This document shows positions 1 through 11,395 of a DNA stretch of 64,000 nt, one piece after another. Below the pieces are notes generated by a model. That model saw only the letters and a program-made list of their open reading frames with translations, made no database searches and had not been told where the DNA came from. A program made the position numbers and the translations under genes. The stretch is from Peromyscus leucopus. Taxonomy: Eukaryota > Chordata > Mammalia > Rodentia > Cricetidae. The stretch lies in NCBI RefSeq assembly GCF_004664715.2, contig NC_051075.1, positions 34,430,504-34,494,503 on the forward strand. Direction: 5' to 3'. Every line of letters starts with the position of its first letter. Position 1 is the first letter of the stretch.

Positions 1-149
1 CTCCCCCGCACTAGGACTACAAACATTCTGTTCCAGATGGGCAAAGCTCCACAGTTACAGACAGCCATTTATTTCTGAGTCAATGTTTCCATGAGCTTGC
101 TTTCCATAACAAATCAGCTTTTAGTCCAAACTAAAAAGCACCAAAGTAA

Positions 150-265
150 GGCAGATCTCTGTAAATTTGAGGCTAGCCTGGTTTATTTACATGGTGATTT
201 CCAGATCAGCCAGGGCTGCATAGCGAAACCCTGTCTCAATAAACGAACAAGCAAGCAAACAGACA
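150..265 (+). mobile_element. B1 SINE fragment
   Basis: Diverged B1 in sense orientation: 'GGCAGATCTCTG', then 'CAGCCAGGGCTGCATAG' and 'GAAACCCTGTCTCAATAAA', followed by a degenerate A-rich tail (AAC/AAG units). The 5' third of the element is not recognisable. The sequence from 280 to 805 holds no element that I recognise. Confidence 0.7.
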
Positions 266-810
266 AGACACCAAGATAGAGCAGAAATGTGCTAAAGGTG
301 AAATTCTGCTTTGTTATTACATTTCAGCTTGAAATGCACTCAAAACAGTAGGTGGATGATCACCTGAGCAATGATATGTTGAATTGGGGTAACCATGCAC
401 TGACTAAAACCTCTAGGTTTGATAGCTATGGAAGAAGCAGACAGGTAAAACTAATAAATGAGTGGCTCGGATAAAATTTAAGTTCATTCCTTCTACCTGA
501 AAATAAAATTCCTAACACTTTGATGTCTTAGCTTTTATCAGACTTTGTGTGCAGGTATCTTGGCTTGTCCACTTCTCACATAATCTGGTAAGCCCTATAA
601 AACTGAGAATGTTAGACCTTTCTACTACTTAGGATTATTTCCTTAAAGTATTTATTGTTAAAAAATGTAGATGATGCAAAGGGAAAGTTTCCCTGTAAAT
701 TTGCTTCACCTTTAGGTCTGTTATATAACTTCCCTGAATCTGATAATTGGGGAATTCTATTTTTTCTTTAAAAAGATTTTTAAAAATAATTTTCTTATAT
801 TTTTGGTTGT

Positions 811-912
811 GAGCCTAGCCTTTAATGGCCAGCCTGGTCTACAGAGCAAGATCCAGGAAAAGTGCAAAGCTACACAGAGAAATTCTGTCTCGAAAAACCA
901 AAAAAAAACAGT
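811..912 (+). mobile_element. B1 SINE, internally deleted
   Basis: The right half is clear: 'GGCCAGCCTGGTCTACAGAG', 'AAGTGCAAAGCTACACAGAG' and 'CTGTCTCGAAAAACC' plus an A tail. The left half is reduced to about 20 bp ending 'CCTTTAATG'. The 3' half is the type common in cricetid rodents and is one clue to the source. Confidence 0.75.
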
Positions 913-3148
913 TTTTCTTTATATTTTGAGATTATAATATAATAACATAATTTCCACCTTTCCTTCCCTGCCTCTAAATTCCCCTTGTATCCTGTTGCTC
1001 TCTTTCAAATTCATGGCTTATTATTTTCTTTGATTGATGTAATAGAAATAGATATACTGCATATATATATATAAACCATGTATATAAAGTATATATGTAA
1101 TTTGCTAGACTGTATTTAATAAGTAGAAGATATATCTTGTCATTATATACAATGTTTTATATGCCATATTTACACATATACAATTACATATGTATATTAT
1201 ATCACACACACCATATATATCATAATAATTAAAGGTTGGAAATCAGTATTGAAAATGAAGTCATGGATAAAATGGACAGAGAAAAATGCAAACCAAATCA
1301 TTCATCTTTAACACTAAAAGAGAGAGAAAAGCATTGTTACTAGTGATTCAGTAAAATAAAGATTAGGACAGCCACTGAGCAAAATTTTAAGACAGAAAAA
1401 TGTAAGTAATGCAGTTTCAGTGAGAAATTCCAACAGTTTCTTAGGGGACTAAGAAAGTCAGTAACACAAGGAAAATAGTGAGGAAATCAGCAAATATAAT
1501 GAACATGTAACTTATAAGTATATAAAACATTTCATCCATAGAATAATAGAGTTTCTTTTATGCTTTTAAATGTTTTGCAAACTGATGATATAACTGGCAC
1601 CCAATGAGATCCTAATTAACTTTTAAAAGTAGAGATAGTACAGATAACTGGATTTAATTCGTTGTAGTTATAAATAAGCTTAAAAGGGTAACCAATACAT
1701 GGAGAAACAACCATTGTTTAAAGAAAAAAATTGGAAAGAAAGTCCATATGGTGAAATCAAGGGATAGAAAGCTATTTCTGGATAAGAACCTATTGCTTCA
1801 GTATATGTAGTCTATAGAGGAAAATATAAAATCAACAACCTTCTCTGTGAAGGAATGAATGAACGAGCAAACAGCACTTCTGTAATTGTGTTTGCTGGGC
1901 TCTAAACTACTGAGTGTTCAACAATACAAATAGAACTGATTCTTATTTTCAACATTTTCCTGAGGTTTCTTTATGATAGGATGGTGGCCTTGTGGGTAAA
2001 CTGGACATAAAGTACATGAACAAGGCTTCATAAGTAATTCAATACTGGATCACTAGCACTTAAATAATATATACAAATTTATTGAATAGAACTATACTAC
2101 TTGAGTTAAAATTCAGGTTTTTGGATCCTATAAAGCTAAGGAGCAGGCTAGCTATAAATAAATCAGATTCACTGTCAGTTACTTATACAAGGGGAAAGAT
2201 ATTCTATGCTGGTTAACAGAAATCTAATGTGAGGCCGACCAATGCTCACTTAATGGTCCTGTGACATTAAGTAATTGGGAACTCAGATTGGTTAGCACAT
2301 TCCACTTGTCAATTTGTTTGAGTTCAAGGCCCAAAACAGCAGCTACCCACCAACCATTCATATCTCTCTCCTAGCATAAGGACAGAGGAATATCTGACAC
2401 CCGCCAGTAATCTTTTACAAAGTCTAAGAAACCGCCTACAGCATAGTTGAATTGAAAGGCTTATCTACAAGAAAGTTTGGGAAATAAACAGTTTTCTGAA
2501 AACACAATCTACCTATTAAAACCTGATGGTTCTATAGCTTTTGAAATACAAGAAATGACTGTTTGAAACAATTACTAATTCCACATGGGACCCAGCAAAT
2601 ATCTCGTTTTCAGATATATTAATTATTCAATAATATTCTTGTGTTTAAATCCTGTTAAAACAATACAATATGAGCTTCCCATAAATAACAAGAAGAGAAA
2701 AAGGAAGGCACTAGATTTAGGGCATACTTTTTTTTTTTTGTAATTTTTTTACCTAAGCTGAAGAAAAGAGAGGAGTTCTGTTTAGGTTCCAGACCACAAA
2801 ATCTCTCTAAGGGCAAAGTGGTTGCTAACCAAATATTCTGGTTTTTTTTTTTTTCTTTTTTGATATCACAATATCACTGAAACATCATTGCTTTACATGC
2901 CTTTAAATAAAACCATTATTGACTCAGATAATCTTACGAAAGCTCCATAAAACACAGATGGAAGCTCTTGTTTTTTTACTTTAATAAGCATATTACACAG
3001 ACGCTACACAGACAATTTGAACTAAGAAGTCAGGATTTCTGTGACCTAGGTTCCATCCTTTCACTGATGCTCAGTAAATGACAGTCCTTCAAGTAGAATT
3101 ACTTTCTATTAGTTGTCAATGAGTAAATCCAAATATACTCAGGTCAGT
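913..3148. other. Non-repetitive AT-rich stretch downstream of a gene
   Basis: No SINE, LINE or LTR was recognised apart from an AT-rich low-complexity patch near 1058-1225 and short T runs near 2728-2740 and 2841-2855. The part next to 3149 probably contains the 3' UTR of the minus-strand gene. On that strand a variant poly(A) signal ATTAAA lies at 2985-2980 and a canonical AATAAA near 2080. Neither is proven to be used. Confidence 0.4.
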
Positions 3149-3203
3149 CTACAGAGAGGAAGCTGAGCTTGCCTGAACATTGTTTGGACTTTGAAAGAAC
3201 ATC
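3149..3203 (-). CDS. Candidate terminal coding exon of unnamed minus-strand gene
   Basis: Read on the minus strand, a strong splice acceptor (a long pyrimidine stretch ending 'TTCCTTCTGCTACAG') is followed by one base and 17 codons, then the stop TAG (complement of 3149-3151). The peptide is MFFQSPNNVQASSASSL. The single leading G completes the codon left open (AG) by the candidate exon at 9172-9290, giving AGG (Arg). The tail is serine-rich with no membrane segment or known motif. The open frame also continues upstream of the acceptor, so an unspliced 89-codon reading exists; I prefer splicing because of the acceptor strength and the phase match. I do not recognise the protein. Homology or RNA data would settle it. 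Confidence 0.55.
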
Positions 3204-3789
3204 CTGTAGCAGAAGGAAAAAGACCAGAAAAGAGATAAGGTAAACATCATCTGAGTTGCCATAATTATCAGGAAATTTGGGCACCAGAGTCCTGAGAAGC
3301 TGAACCTGAAAGTCCACTTACAGAGCATCAGCCTGAAAGGGTATAAAGGAATATCCATGGTAGCAATCATGAACAGACTCTGTTCATTAGAGCTTTGAAA
3401 AAAAAAGGTTATCCTCATCTCTTGTGCTGATATCAGGGAAAATTACACAGAGATAGGTTCTCTATGAATTATTTAGTACAATAAATAGAATCCTGAATGG
3501 CACAAGACTCTAGATAATACAGGTTAAATTTTTAATAAATTGTATCAGCCTGCAGTAAATTATGGCACCATGACACTTGCTTCTAATTCTGCTTTTATAG
3601 GAAGAACTACAGTTTTCTGACAAGGTGATGAAAATTTAACCTGAAAGTTTCTATGTACAATGAATAAAGTGCTGGGCTTTTTTTCCCCTACAACCAGATT
3701 GCTAGGGATCATGATTGCTACTATGATTATATACACTGCCACTACAAATAATATATAGGTTTAGGACATTCTAAACATGAGTGTCTATA

Positions 3790-3792
<3 letters not shown>

Positions 3793-3861
<69 letters not shown>

Positions 3862-3953
3862 TCATATCCACATTCTCACATAGAGACTCTCTCTCTCTTT
3901 CACACACACACAGTTTATACACATTCTCACATAGAGACATACACAAACACATA

Positions 3954-3986
<33 letters not shown>

Positions 3987-3990
3987 CACA
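3793..3990. repeat. Compound (CT)n/(CA)n microsatellite
   Basis: About 48 bp of (CT)n is followed by several (CA)n blocks. Within it a unit containing 'CATTCTCACATAGAGAC' occurs twice, so the array has partly grown by duplication of a larger unit. Long SLSLS/HTHTH open frames here are microsatellite artefacts. Confidence 0.95.
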
Positions 3991-4369
3991 GATTGAAAAT
4001 AAAAAGAAACAGTGAAGACACGAATATTCCTAACACTAGATAAGGCCTAAAGCAGAAAGCACTGTTTTTTTTTTTTTTTACCTTTTAAAATTGATCAACA
4101 TATATAACTCATAAATGTGCATAACTATTCTATATGCCCTTTCTTTGGGGTTAAACTTACAAAGTTGTCCACCTCTTCTATGTATAATTAATAGTATATT
4201 CCATAGAAACTTAGTGCTTATAGATTAATGACATAAGCTTTTTTTCTTAATATGTGTTAATTGACTAGACTGTTCTTTAAAAATTTCATGCATGAATATA
4301 ACAAACCTTGCTTACTCATGTTCCCATCTTCTATTGTTCCTCTCCCATCCTTGACATGCCCTCCCCCCC

Positions 4370-4670
4370 AGGTCCTTTTCCTACATTCATGCTTTTTTTC
4401 TTTGAGATCTATGATTTTAACTAAGAGTATCTGTAGGGCAATGGTTTAGGACTATGGAGCTTGGTGAACTCCCTGAAAACAATGACTGTTCCTCCCTCAG
4501 AATCCAACAGCTACCAGTAGTTCAGTAGTGTGGGCTAGGGCCTATAAGCCCCTTCCTGATCTATAATTGGTCATTGATAGGCCGTTCTTATGCAGATCAA
4601 GTAAAGGTAACTGCACTTGCTATGAGACCATGTTTACAAGGGCTGTGCCATGCCTTGAGTTTACTTAACC
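4370..4670 (-). repeat. Diverged rodent interspersed repeat, family uncertain
   Basis: The string of landmarks 'CCTCCCTCAGAATCCAACAG', 'GGGCCTATAAGCCCCTTCCT', 'GCAGATCAAGTAAAGGTAAC' resembles a common rodent repeat that I remember from antisense L1-associated copies. I cannot name it securely, and the orientation is a guess. Confidence 0.35.
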
Positions 4671-4690
4671 ACAGTGTTTAGTGATCCTGT

Positions 4691-5220
4691 TGTGGAATAT
4701 TATTTTAAGATGTGTTACATTTATTTATACTAGGGAACATTTATTTTAATGATTCAAAGATGTGCTGCATTCTTTCATGTTGCATTTGTTTAACTCTGAA
4801 GCTGTGTTACTTTGCCTATCGAAAACACCTGATTGGCTTAAATAAAGAGGTGAACAGCAAATAGCAAGGCAGAAGAAAGGATAGGTGGGGCTGGCAGGCA
4901 GAGAGAATAAATAGGAGGAGAAATCTTGGAGGAAAGATCAAGGAACATAAAATGAAGGGGCCAGCCACCCAGCCACAGACAGCCAGATACAGAATAAGAA
5001 GGGAAGAAAAGATATACAGAAATAGAGAAAGATAAAAGCCCACAGGCAAGAGGTAGACAGGATAATTTAAGAAAAGCTAGCAAGAAACAAGCCAAGCTAA
5101 GCCTGGGCATTTATAAGTAATTCAAGAATTAAGTCTCCGAGTGTGATTATTTGGGAGCTGAGTGGTGGCCCCTCCAAAGAGCCAAAAGAGCCAAAAGAGT
5201 GAAAAACAACCAACTACACA
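4691..5220 (+). mobile_element. Solo ERV LTR (rodent ERVK-like family)
   Basis: A 530-bp segment starts TGTGGAATATTATTTTAAGA and ends ACCAACTACACA, i.e. TG...CA ends. It carries 'CACCTGATTGGCTTAAATAA', a purine-rich middle and a promoter-like AATAAATAG region, typical of a widespread rodent LTR. No obvious 5-6 bp target-site duplication was seen at the two ends and no internal retroviral sequence adjoins it. Confidence 0.65.
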
Positions 5221-5259
5221 GCCCTTTCCCCGATCTCCCAGCTCTTGCATCCATAGTGC

Positions 5260-5628
5260 TGTGGGATGGTCTGTATGTTAAATGCTCTGATTGGTCAATA
5301 AATAAAACACTGATTGGCCAGTGACCAGGCAGGAAGTATAGGCGGGACTAACAGAGGGGAGAATTGAGAGAACAGGAAGGTGGGAAGAGACACTGCCAGC
5401 CACAGCCATGACAAGCAGCATATGAAGATGCCGGTAAGCCACGAGCCACATGGCAAGGTATAGAATTATAGAAATCAGTTAATTTAAGATATAAGAACAG
5501 TTAACAAGAAGCCTGACATGGCCATAGCGTTTGTAAATAATATAAGTGTCTGTGTGTTTATTTTATAAATGGGCTCCGGGACTGGCAGGACTTGATGGAA
5601 CCCGGAGAGAAAAACTCTCCAGCTATGA
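5260..5628 (+). mobile_element. Solo ERV LTR, second family
   Basis: Starts TGTGGGATGGTCTGTATG and contains 'CTCTGATTGGTCAATAAATA', 'GGCAGGAAGTATAGGCGGGA' and 'GCCGGTAAGCCACGAGCCAC'. It ends near 'CTCTCCAGCTATGA', where the sister copy at 13987-14370 ends CTCTAGCTACA. It lies only 39 bp after the previous LTR, in the same orientation. Confidence 0.75.
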
Positions 5629-5734
5629 TCCATCCTTTCTACTCCCTCTTCCTCAGCATTATCTGAGCCTTAGAGTGGATGATATAAATCTCCAGTTTAG
5701 AGATATGCATGGTATATTCCACTACAACCATGAA

Positions 5735-7345
5735 TAAGACAAAGGCATCTATCTCTCCATTTCTTTCAACACAGAGGTTGAAGTCATTGCTAGAGGAATG
5801 AGCCAAGAGAAGGAGATAAAAGGGAAACAGATACGAAAGGAAGAAGCCAAAGTCTCCTTATTTGAAAATAGTGCTTTCTATACATAAAATACTCAAGAGA
5901 TACTTATCATAAGACTTCTCCAACTGATAGTTTCTGCAAAATGGCAGAATACAAAAACAAGTAGCTTCCTTTTATATCAATGACAAACATACTGAGAGAT
6001 TGGTGAAAAGTCTCATTCACAATTGCTAAATAAATACTTAAAATACTTTGATAAAAACCTATCTGATTAAGTGAAAAACATGTTTAGCAAAAACATTAAA
6101 ACACTGAAAGGAGAAACAGAGGAAGACACTAAAAAATGTAAAGACCTCACATGATCATAGATGGGCACAATTAGTATTGTAAAAATGGCCATTCTACTAA
6201 AGGGAATTACAAATCTAAAGCAAAATCAATCAAAATTGCAGCTTTATGTTTCACAGAAACAAAGAAAATATAAAAATTCACATGGAACCATGACAGATCC
6301 CATGTGCTGTAGGTATTACAATGCATTGATTCAAGTTACATTGCAGAGCCATAGTTATAAAAATGGCATAGTACTGATTCAGACAGAACATCCAGATAAA
6401 AGCCAGCACAACTACAGGACCTGACTTTTGACAAAGAGTCCTAACATGCACACTAGAAGAGAGGCAATATCTTCCAACAAATGATGCTTGGAAATCTAGA
6501 TAAATATACATGCAAGAATGGAATTAGATCCTTTTCTTTACTGTGCACAAAAATCAACTCTAAATAGACCAAGGTCCTTAGCAAAAACCCTGAAACTCTG
6601 AAACTGCTAGAAGAAAAATAAGGAATACACTAAAAGATACAGGTGTTAGGTTAAGGCTTTCTAAATAGGATTCCATTTGCTCAGTAAATAAGGTCAACAC
6701 TTGACAAATGGGACTTCATGAAGTTAAACTGTTTCTGTACAGCAAAGGAAACTATCAGTCAAATAAAGAGGCAGTCTACATAATGGGAGAAAACATTTGC
6801 CAACATAAATTTGCAAAAGACATACAGCAGAGAATTAGTACCTAGAATATAAAAAATAATTTATTGAAATTATTCATAAAAACAAACAACCCAATCAAAA
6901 ACCTGCATAGAGAATATCAAACAAAGAAATATTAATGACTATTGGCCACTTTAAAAGGTATTCAACAACTTCATCAGGGAAATGCAAGTTAAAACTACTC
7001 TGAGATTCCTTGTCACCCCTGTAAGAATAGTTACATATCAAATGACAGTAAGTTTAGGCAACATGTGGGGGATGGGGAACTCTTAGACACTTTTGGTGGT
7101 AGTGTAGACTGATGTGATCCCTATATAAATCATTTGGAGGATTGTCACAAAATTAAAGCTGGAATTAACATACTACTCAGCTGTATCAGTGTAGGGCATA
7201 TGCCTAAAGACTCCTTATCCTACTGCAGGACACTCATCTACAATTATATCTACCCTATTCACAATAACAAGAAAATAGAGTCAACCTAGATATCCATCCA
7301 CAGATGAATGGATAATGAACATGAAATATATTTTGAACAGGAGTA
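5735..7345 (+). mobile_element. L1 LINE, 5'-truncated ORF2 3' part, decayed
   Basis: Sense L1: A-rich sequence with ORF2 C-terminal landmarks such as 'GACCAAGGTCCTTAGCAAAA', 'CCCTGAAACTCTGAAACTGC', 'GGGACTTCATGAAGTTAAAC', and 'CACAATAACAAGAAAATAGA' near the end. All frames are broken; the longest remaining piece is about 87 codons. No 3' UTR or poly(A) tail is visible, so the 3' end is lost or too diverged. Confidence 0.85.
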
Positions 7346-8227
7346 GAAGATATTAGAGAAAATAACAAAAAGCAAATTTTGTATACCAATTTATAAATTG
7401 CTATTTACTTTAAAAATAGGAGCATTTTAGATTGGATTAAAATAAACACAAATAAGTAGAAAACAGTGAATTTATTAGAAAAAGTATCCCAAACAACAAT
7501 CAATTTTTTAAAAAAGAAATTATGATAAATATATAAAATATATCTCATGACACATGTACATAAATAATAATAACATGCATCTGTATATATATATATATGT
7601 TGTAAAAAGAATGCAAACATAATTGAAATGCAAATATTCAAACTTTAGTTTTATCACAGACTCATTTTTAACAAATTATTCCATATCATTGGACAAATAC
7701 AGAGAAAATGAAAATGTTCTTTTTTTTTTTCTCTTGCAAATGAAATGGAAAGCATTGAGCTGCTTCCTTACACCTTATTCCCTCTTGTTCTCTCGGTGGG
7801 TTCTACTTCTTTAGTGACCTCTCTCTGCCCCATTGTCTTGTGTGACCCTTCTCCAAAACACGCACTTTCTCAGTCATCCCCCAAAGCATGTTTAAACACT
7901 TTCGTGCACAGATGACTCAAAATAATTACTATAGTTCAGACCTCTTGCTTGAACCCCAGATTTTTATCTATCAGCTGCTTATCTTGGATCTGAACTATAA
8001 CACATCTAACAGGAACATGTGATCTATCCTCCAAGTTGGTCTTCACATCGTTCCCATCTCTATTATTGGCAATGACATTGTTCTAGAAATTCAATTTAAA
8101 ACTTTCTAGGCCAAGTTACCTTGATGAAAAAAGAGGATTTAAATAAAACCACAAAGTCATATTGCTGATCTTTGTTAAAATACAATAAAATTTCCAAAAA
8201 AAAAAAAAAAGACAAGAAGATAAAATA

Positions 8228-8345
8228 AGGGTTCTGGAGATACAGTTCCCTTGTAGATGCTGGCCTAGCATGCATGGAGCCCTGGGTTTAATTCCTAGGT
8301 ACTCCACACCACTCCTCAAAAAACCAAACCAAACAACAACTAGTT
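8228..8345 (+). mobile_element. ID-type SINE
   Basis: The tRNA-like core 'CTGGCCTAGCATGCATGGAG' plus 'CCCTGGGTTTAATTCCTAGG' matches the A/B-box architecture of ID elements. It ends in an A-rich tail 'CTCAAAAAACCAAACCAAAC'. Diverged. Confidence 0.7.
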
Positions 8346-8394
8346 TCATGATAGACTTAATTTGCGTGTTTGCTTGCCTGTTTGTTTATTTGTT

Positions 8395-8525
8395 TATGTT
8401 TTTGAGATATGGTTTCATGTAGTTCAGGTTGACTTTAAACTCACTATGTATACTGGGCTAGCCTCGAACTACTGATCCCACACATTAGAGCTAAATTACA
8501 TGTGTGTAAGATCGTGTCTCAGCTC
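8395..8525 (-). mobile_element. B1 SINE, antisense, diverged
   Basis: Antisense B1 landmarks are 'TTTTTGAGATATGGTTTCAT', 'GGGCTAGCCTCGAACTACTG' and a degraded 3' part. The T-rich leader at 8375-8395 is the tail. Confidence 0.65.
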
Positions 8526-9171
8526 TTCTGATAGAATTTAAAATAGGATTTTATGAGTGATGAATTGGTAACATAGTCATTTATTTATTTCTCATATATT
8601 TCAGGAAAACAAGAGATCACACTTAAATTCAGTGATTCATGGTGGAATTTTAGGACTCAGTTTAAAGTCACAGTTATGAGTGTGTTCTGGAACAGGGAAA
8701 AGCCCCAGAGAATGTCAGCAAGCGGAATAAAAGTATATAGAGCAATGATTCACACAGGATAGTTCTACCAGCATGGAATTATGACAACTATTAGGATTGT
8801 TGTCTATCAAGGAAAATTATTAGAGACCAAGTTCCACATCATTCACCAGTAATTAGTCATCCTATACCTCTCCTATGTCAAAATGTCAGTCTGTCAAGTG
8901 TAGTACATGTTCAGCATAAACGTTTAATGGACATAAGCAATTTAGGCACAAGGAGCCCTCAGCAGTTAGTAAACGACAGAGATAGTCTTGAAGTTCAAAT
9001 TCCTAGATGTCAGTGAAAATAAAACCTCATATAAGGTTCCTCTGAGTGTGTTATCGCCAGGATTTCAGCAGTAACTACTCGGCACACATGTATATCATGT
9101 TAACCATATTAAGTAGGCATTCTCCAGAAATTCCTTAAGAAAAAGTAGAATGGAGATATTTATGTTTTCAC

Positions 9172-9290
9172 CTATTCTTGCTTGGAGGTTTAAGAACAAA
9201 TGCTTTAGCCATGCTTTCATAGTCCACGATAGGTGTTAGGCCAACTCCTCGGTAGAAGTCATACGCTGTAGATAGATCCCCAGTAGTGCC
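9172..9290 (-). CDS. Candidate internal coding exon of unnamed minus-strand gene
   Basis: On the minus strand this 119-bp segment is open in one frame only. An acceptor 'ACATCTCTAG' lies immediately before it and a donor 'GTGAAAAC' immediately after. Reading on in either direction hits a stop within the splice signals (TAG of the acceptor, TGA straddling the donor), so the frame is open exactly between them. It encodes 39 residues, starting GTTGDLSTAYDFYRGVGL and ending VLKPPSKN, plus two bases (AG). The entry phase 0 matches the end of the 30183-30304 exon, and the two leftover bases match the entry of the 3203-3149 exon. I do not recognise the family. A faint resemblance of 'DLSTAYDFYRGVGLTP' to vicinal-oxygen-chelate (glyoxalase-like) strands is too weak to use. 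The polypyrimidine tract is poor, which is the main weakness. Confidence 0.7.
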
Positions 9291-10860
9291 CTAGAGATGT
9301 ATGCCATTTGAACATGCTTCATAGCTAGGCTTCTTGATGGTACTGCATCACAACTGTCTTGTTTATGCTACTGTGTTTCTACATCTAGAAATCATCAGCC
9401 AAGTACAATTTTGTCATGAAAATTTAAGCACAATATAAGAAATATATTTTTAATTTTGAAGACTTTATATACAAAAGGTAGGCTCTGTACTCTCATGCAA
9501 AATAATGAAAGTAATACTGCTCAATAATTAACTAGAACTGCTCAAATAAATAAAGAGAACTGCATGAACTGGGAATGTTGAATTTAAGCCCCCTAAAAGA
9601 TTTGAGTAACATCTCAGGAGAGAAAGAATAAACTACTAGTTTAAAAAATCATTAAACTAAGACTTTAGTAGCTTCTAGTGGAAAATCACAGTTTAATCAT
9701 CACTGTGCCATTTTTACATGGGGCAAGTGCTGTAACGACATACAGTATATTCCAGACATATTGTTAGTTGGGTTACTATGAGTAAATATGGGGGAAGGGT
9801 GGGATTAAACTTTTATTATCATGCTTCTAGAACGTTAAAGGTTTTCTTGATTTAAACCGACACTTTTACTGTGATTAATCAATATTGATTTTCCCTTAAA
9901 ATTTACAAATCAAGGACTGTTCGTAAATGCCACAGCTGAATGGCATTCCATCTTCTTTTTATAGGTTTCTTTGGGGAATTTTTTCACCATCATTCTCAAT
10001 CTTGTTGGAAGTGGAGCCGTGATTTCTTTAATGTCTTTTATAATAAAATATAATCTAAATTAGCAGTATTGCATACACTGCAGAGTATTAGAAAAGTAAT
10101 AAAGAATAAATTGCTCTGCTCCATTCACTCCACAACAGCAATCTATTGAAGTTTTATTTAATTCATTCATAAGGTAATCAAATGAACGCCTTACATTTAA
10201 AGAGAAAAACAATGTAAACCCAGTACACTTATGGGATACTAGTAATATCTTTGACATATAGAGATTTGATATATTTTTATAAATACAATAGTTTAGAGTA
10301 GTCTCAACAAGTATACTTATTCAGGGTGGGCAAATAAGTAATGCAATTACATTTCATGTATTCTAAAAGTTAATCTAAAATAGTATTCAAAAATTACACC
10401 TAACTGGTCAAAAAAAGATTTTTTTAAATACAATCATCTTGTTCCTTGTAACTTTTTGTTTGTTGAACCTAACAGAAAATAGAACTAGAAATGAAAAATA
10501 TTATCTACAATTACTATCTTATATATTCGAGGAATGGATAAATCTTTACCTCACTTATTGCTACCAAAATATTGTAATGGCTTACAGAAGGTCAAACTTA
10601 AAACAAAAGCATGCATTATGGGAGTTTGGAAACATTGAGGATGAAACACTTAACTATCAGCTTAAAAAGTGAATTGAGCATAACATCCAAGTGACAGAAA
10701 TTTGTCAACAATATATACAAAACTGAACTAATGGGTAAGAAATACTGTGATTGAGGCAGGATATCTTTGTTGTTGTTGAGAGGGTCACTGTTTACCTGTG
10801 CATAAAGCTGGATCTCCTTGTTGTTATTGCTGAGAGTTGTCACTCTATACCCTGGTAATC
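9291..10860. other. Intron-like AT-rich sequence
   Basis: I see no repeat family. The ORFs at 10060-10257 and 10439-10672 lack splice signals and look like chance readings in AT-rich DNA. Confidence 0.4.
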
Positions 10861-10867
10861 ATTATTA

Positions 10868-10948
10868 ACACCAGGCTGGCCTCAGACTCACAGAGATCCT
10901 CCTACCTCTGCCTCCTAAGTTGTGAGATTAAAGATGATGTGTTCCAAG
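10868..10948 (-). mobile_element. B1 SINE fragment, antisense
   Basis: 'CACCAGGCTGGCCTCAGACT', 'CACAGAGATCCTCCTACCTC' and 'TGCCTCCTAAGTTGTGAGAT' match the antisense middle and left part of B1. The right half is missing. Confidence 0.75.
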
Positions 10949-11284
10949 TTTAGAACCCACAATCACAAAACACTGATAGTTATTTGGGGTAAGTTTGAAT
11001 GATTTCTTCTCACTAGATTAATGTTAGTACTAAATGTTCCTAGAATTTCTTTTTATTTGTGTATTTGTTTTTTATATTGTAAATTATGCATTAAATTATA
11101 AAATTAATAAATTATTACTAAATCCATTACATGTATGTATATTTATTATTTTGTTTAATTATAATAAAATTTATTGGTAATAAATTACAGAAAAAGAAAA
11201 AACAAGAAAGAATACTATGCTGATTCTGTTTATCTATCTATAACTGTTTTCATATGAAAAGCATGAGTGAACCCTACTTTCTTG

Positions 11285-11395
11285 TCTTCAGGTGATAAAC
11301 CTGAGAATCAGAAAGGTTGACTAACTTTCCCAAGGCAACACAATTAATGGTGGCTCCAGAACTCTACAAAGCTTCCATATCACAGTATTTCTCCT
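11285..11395 (-). mobile_element. MIR SINE, antisense
   Basis: 'AGAAAGGTTGACTAACTTTC', 'CCAAGGCAACACAATTAATG' and 'GGCTCCAGAACTC' follow the reverse complement of the MIR core (…GTTAAGTGACTTGCCCAAGG…). This is an ancient mammalian insertion. Confidence 0.7.

Noticed and set aside
3025..3100. Possible sense MIR ('GACCTAGGTTCCATCCTTTC')
   Set aside because: Only a short stretch agrees; too weak to list as a feature.
3777..4043. 88- and 71-codon frames of Ser/Leu and His/Thr repeats
   Set aside because: Translation of the (CT)n/(CA)n microsatellite; no gene signals.
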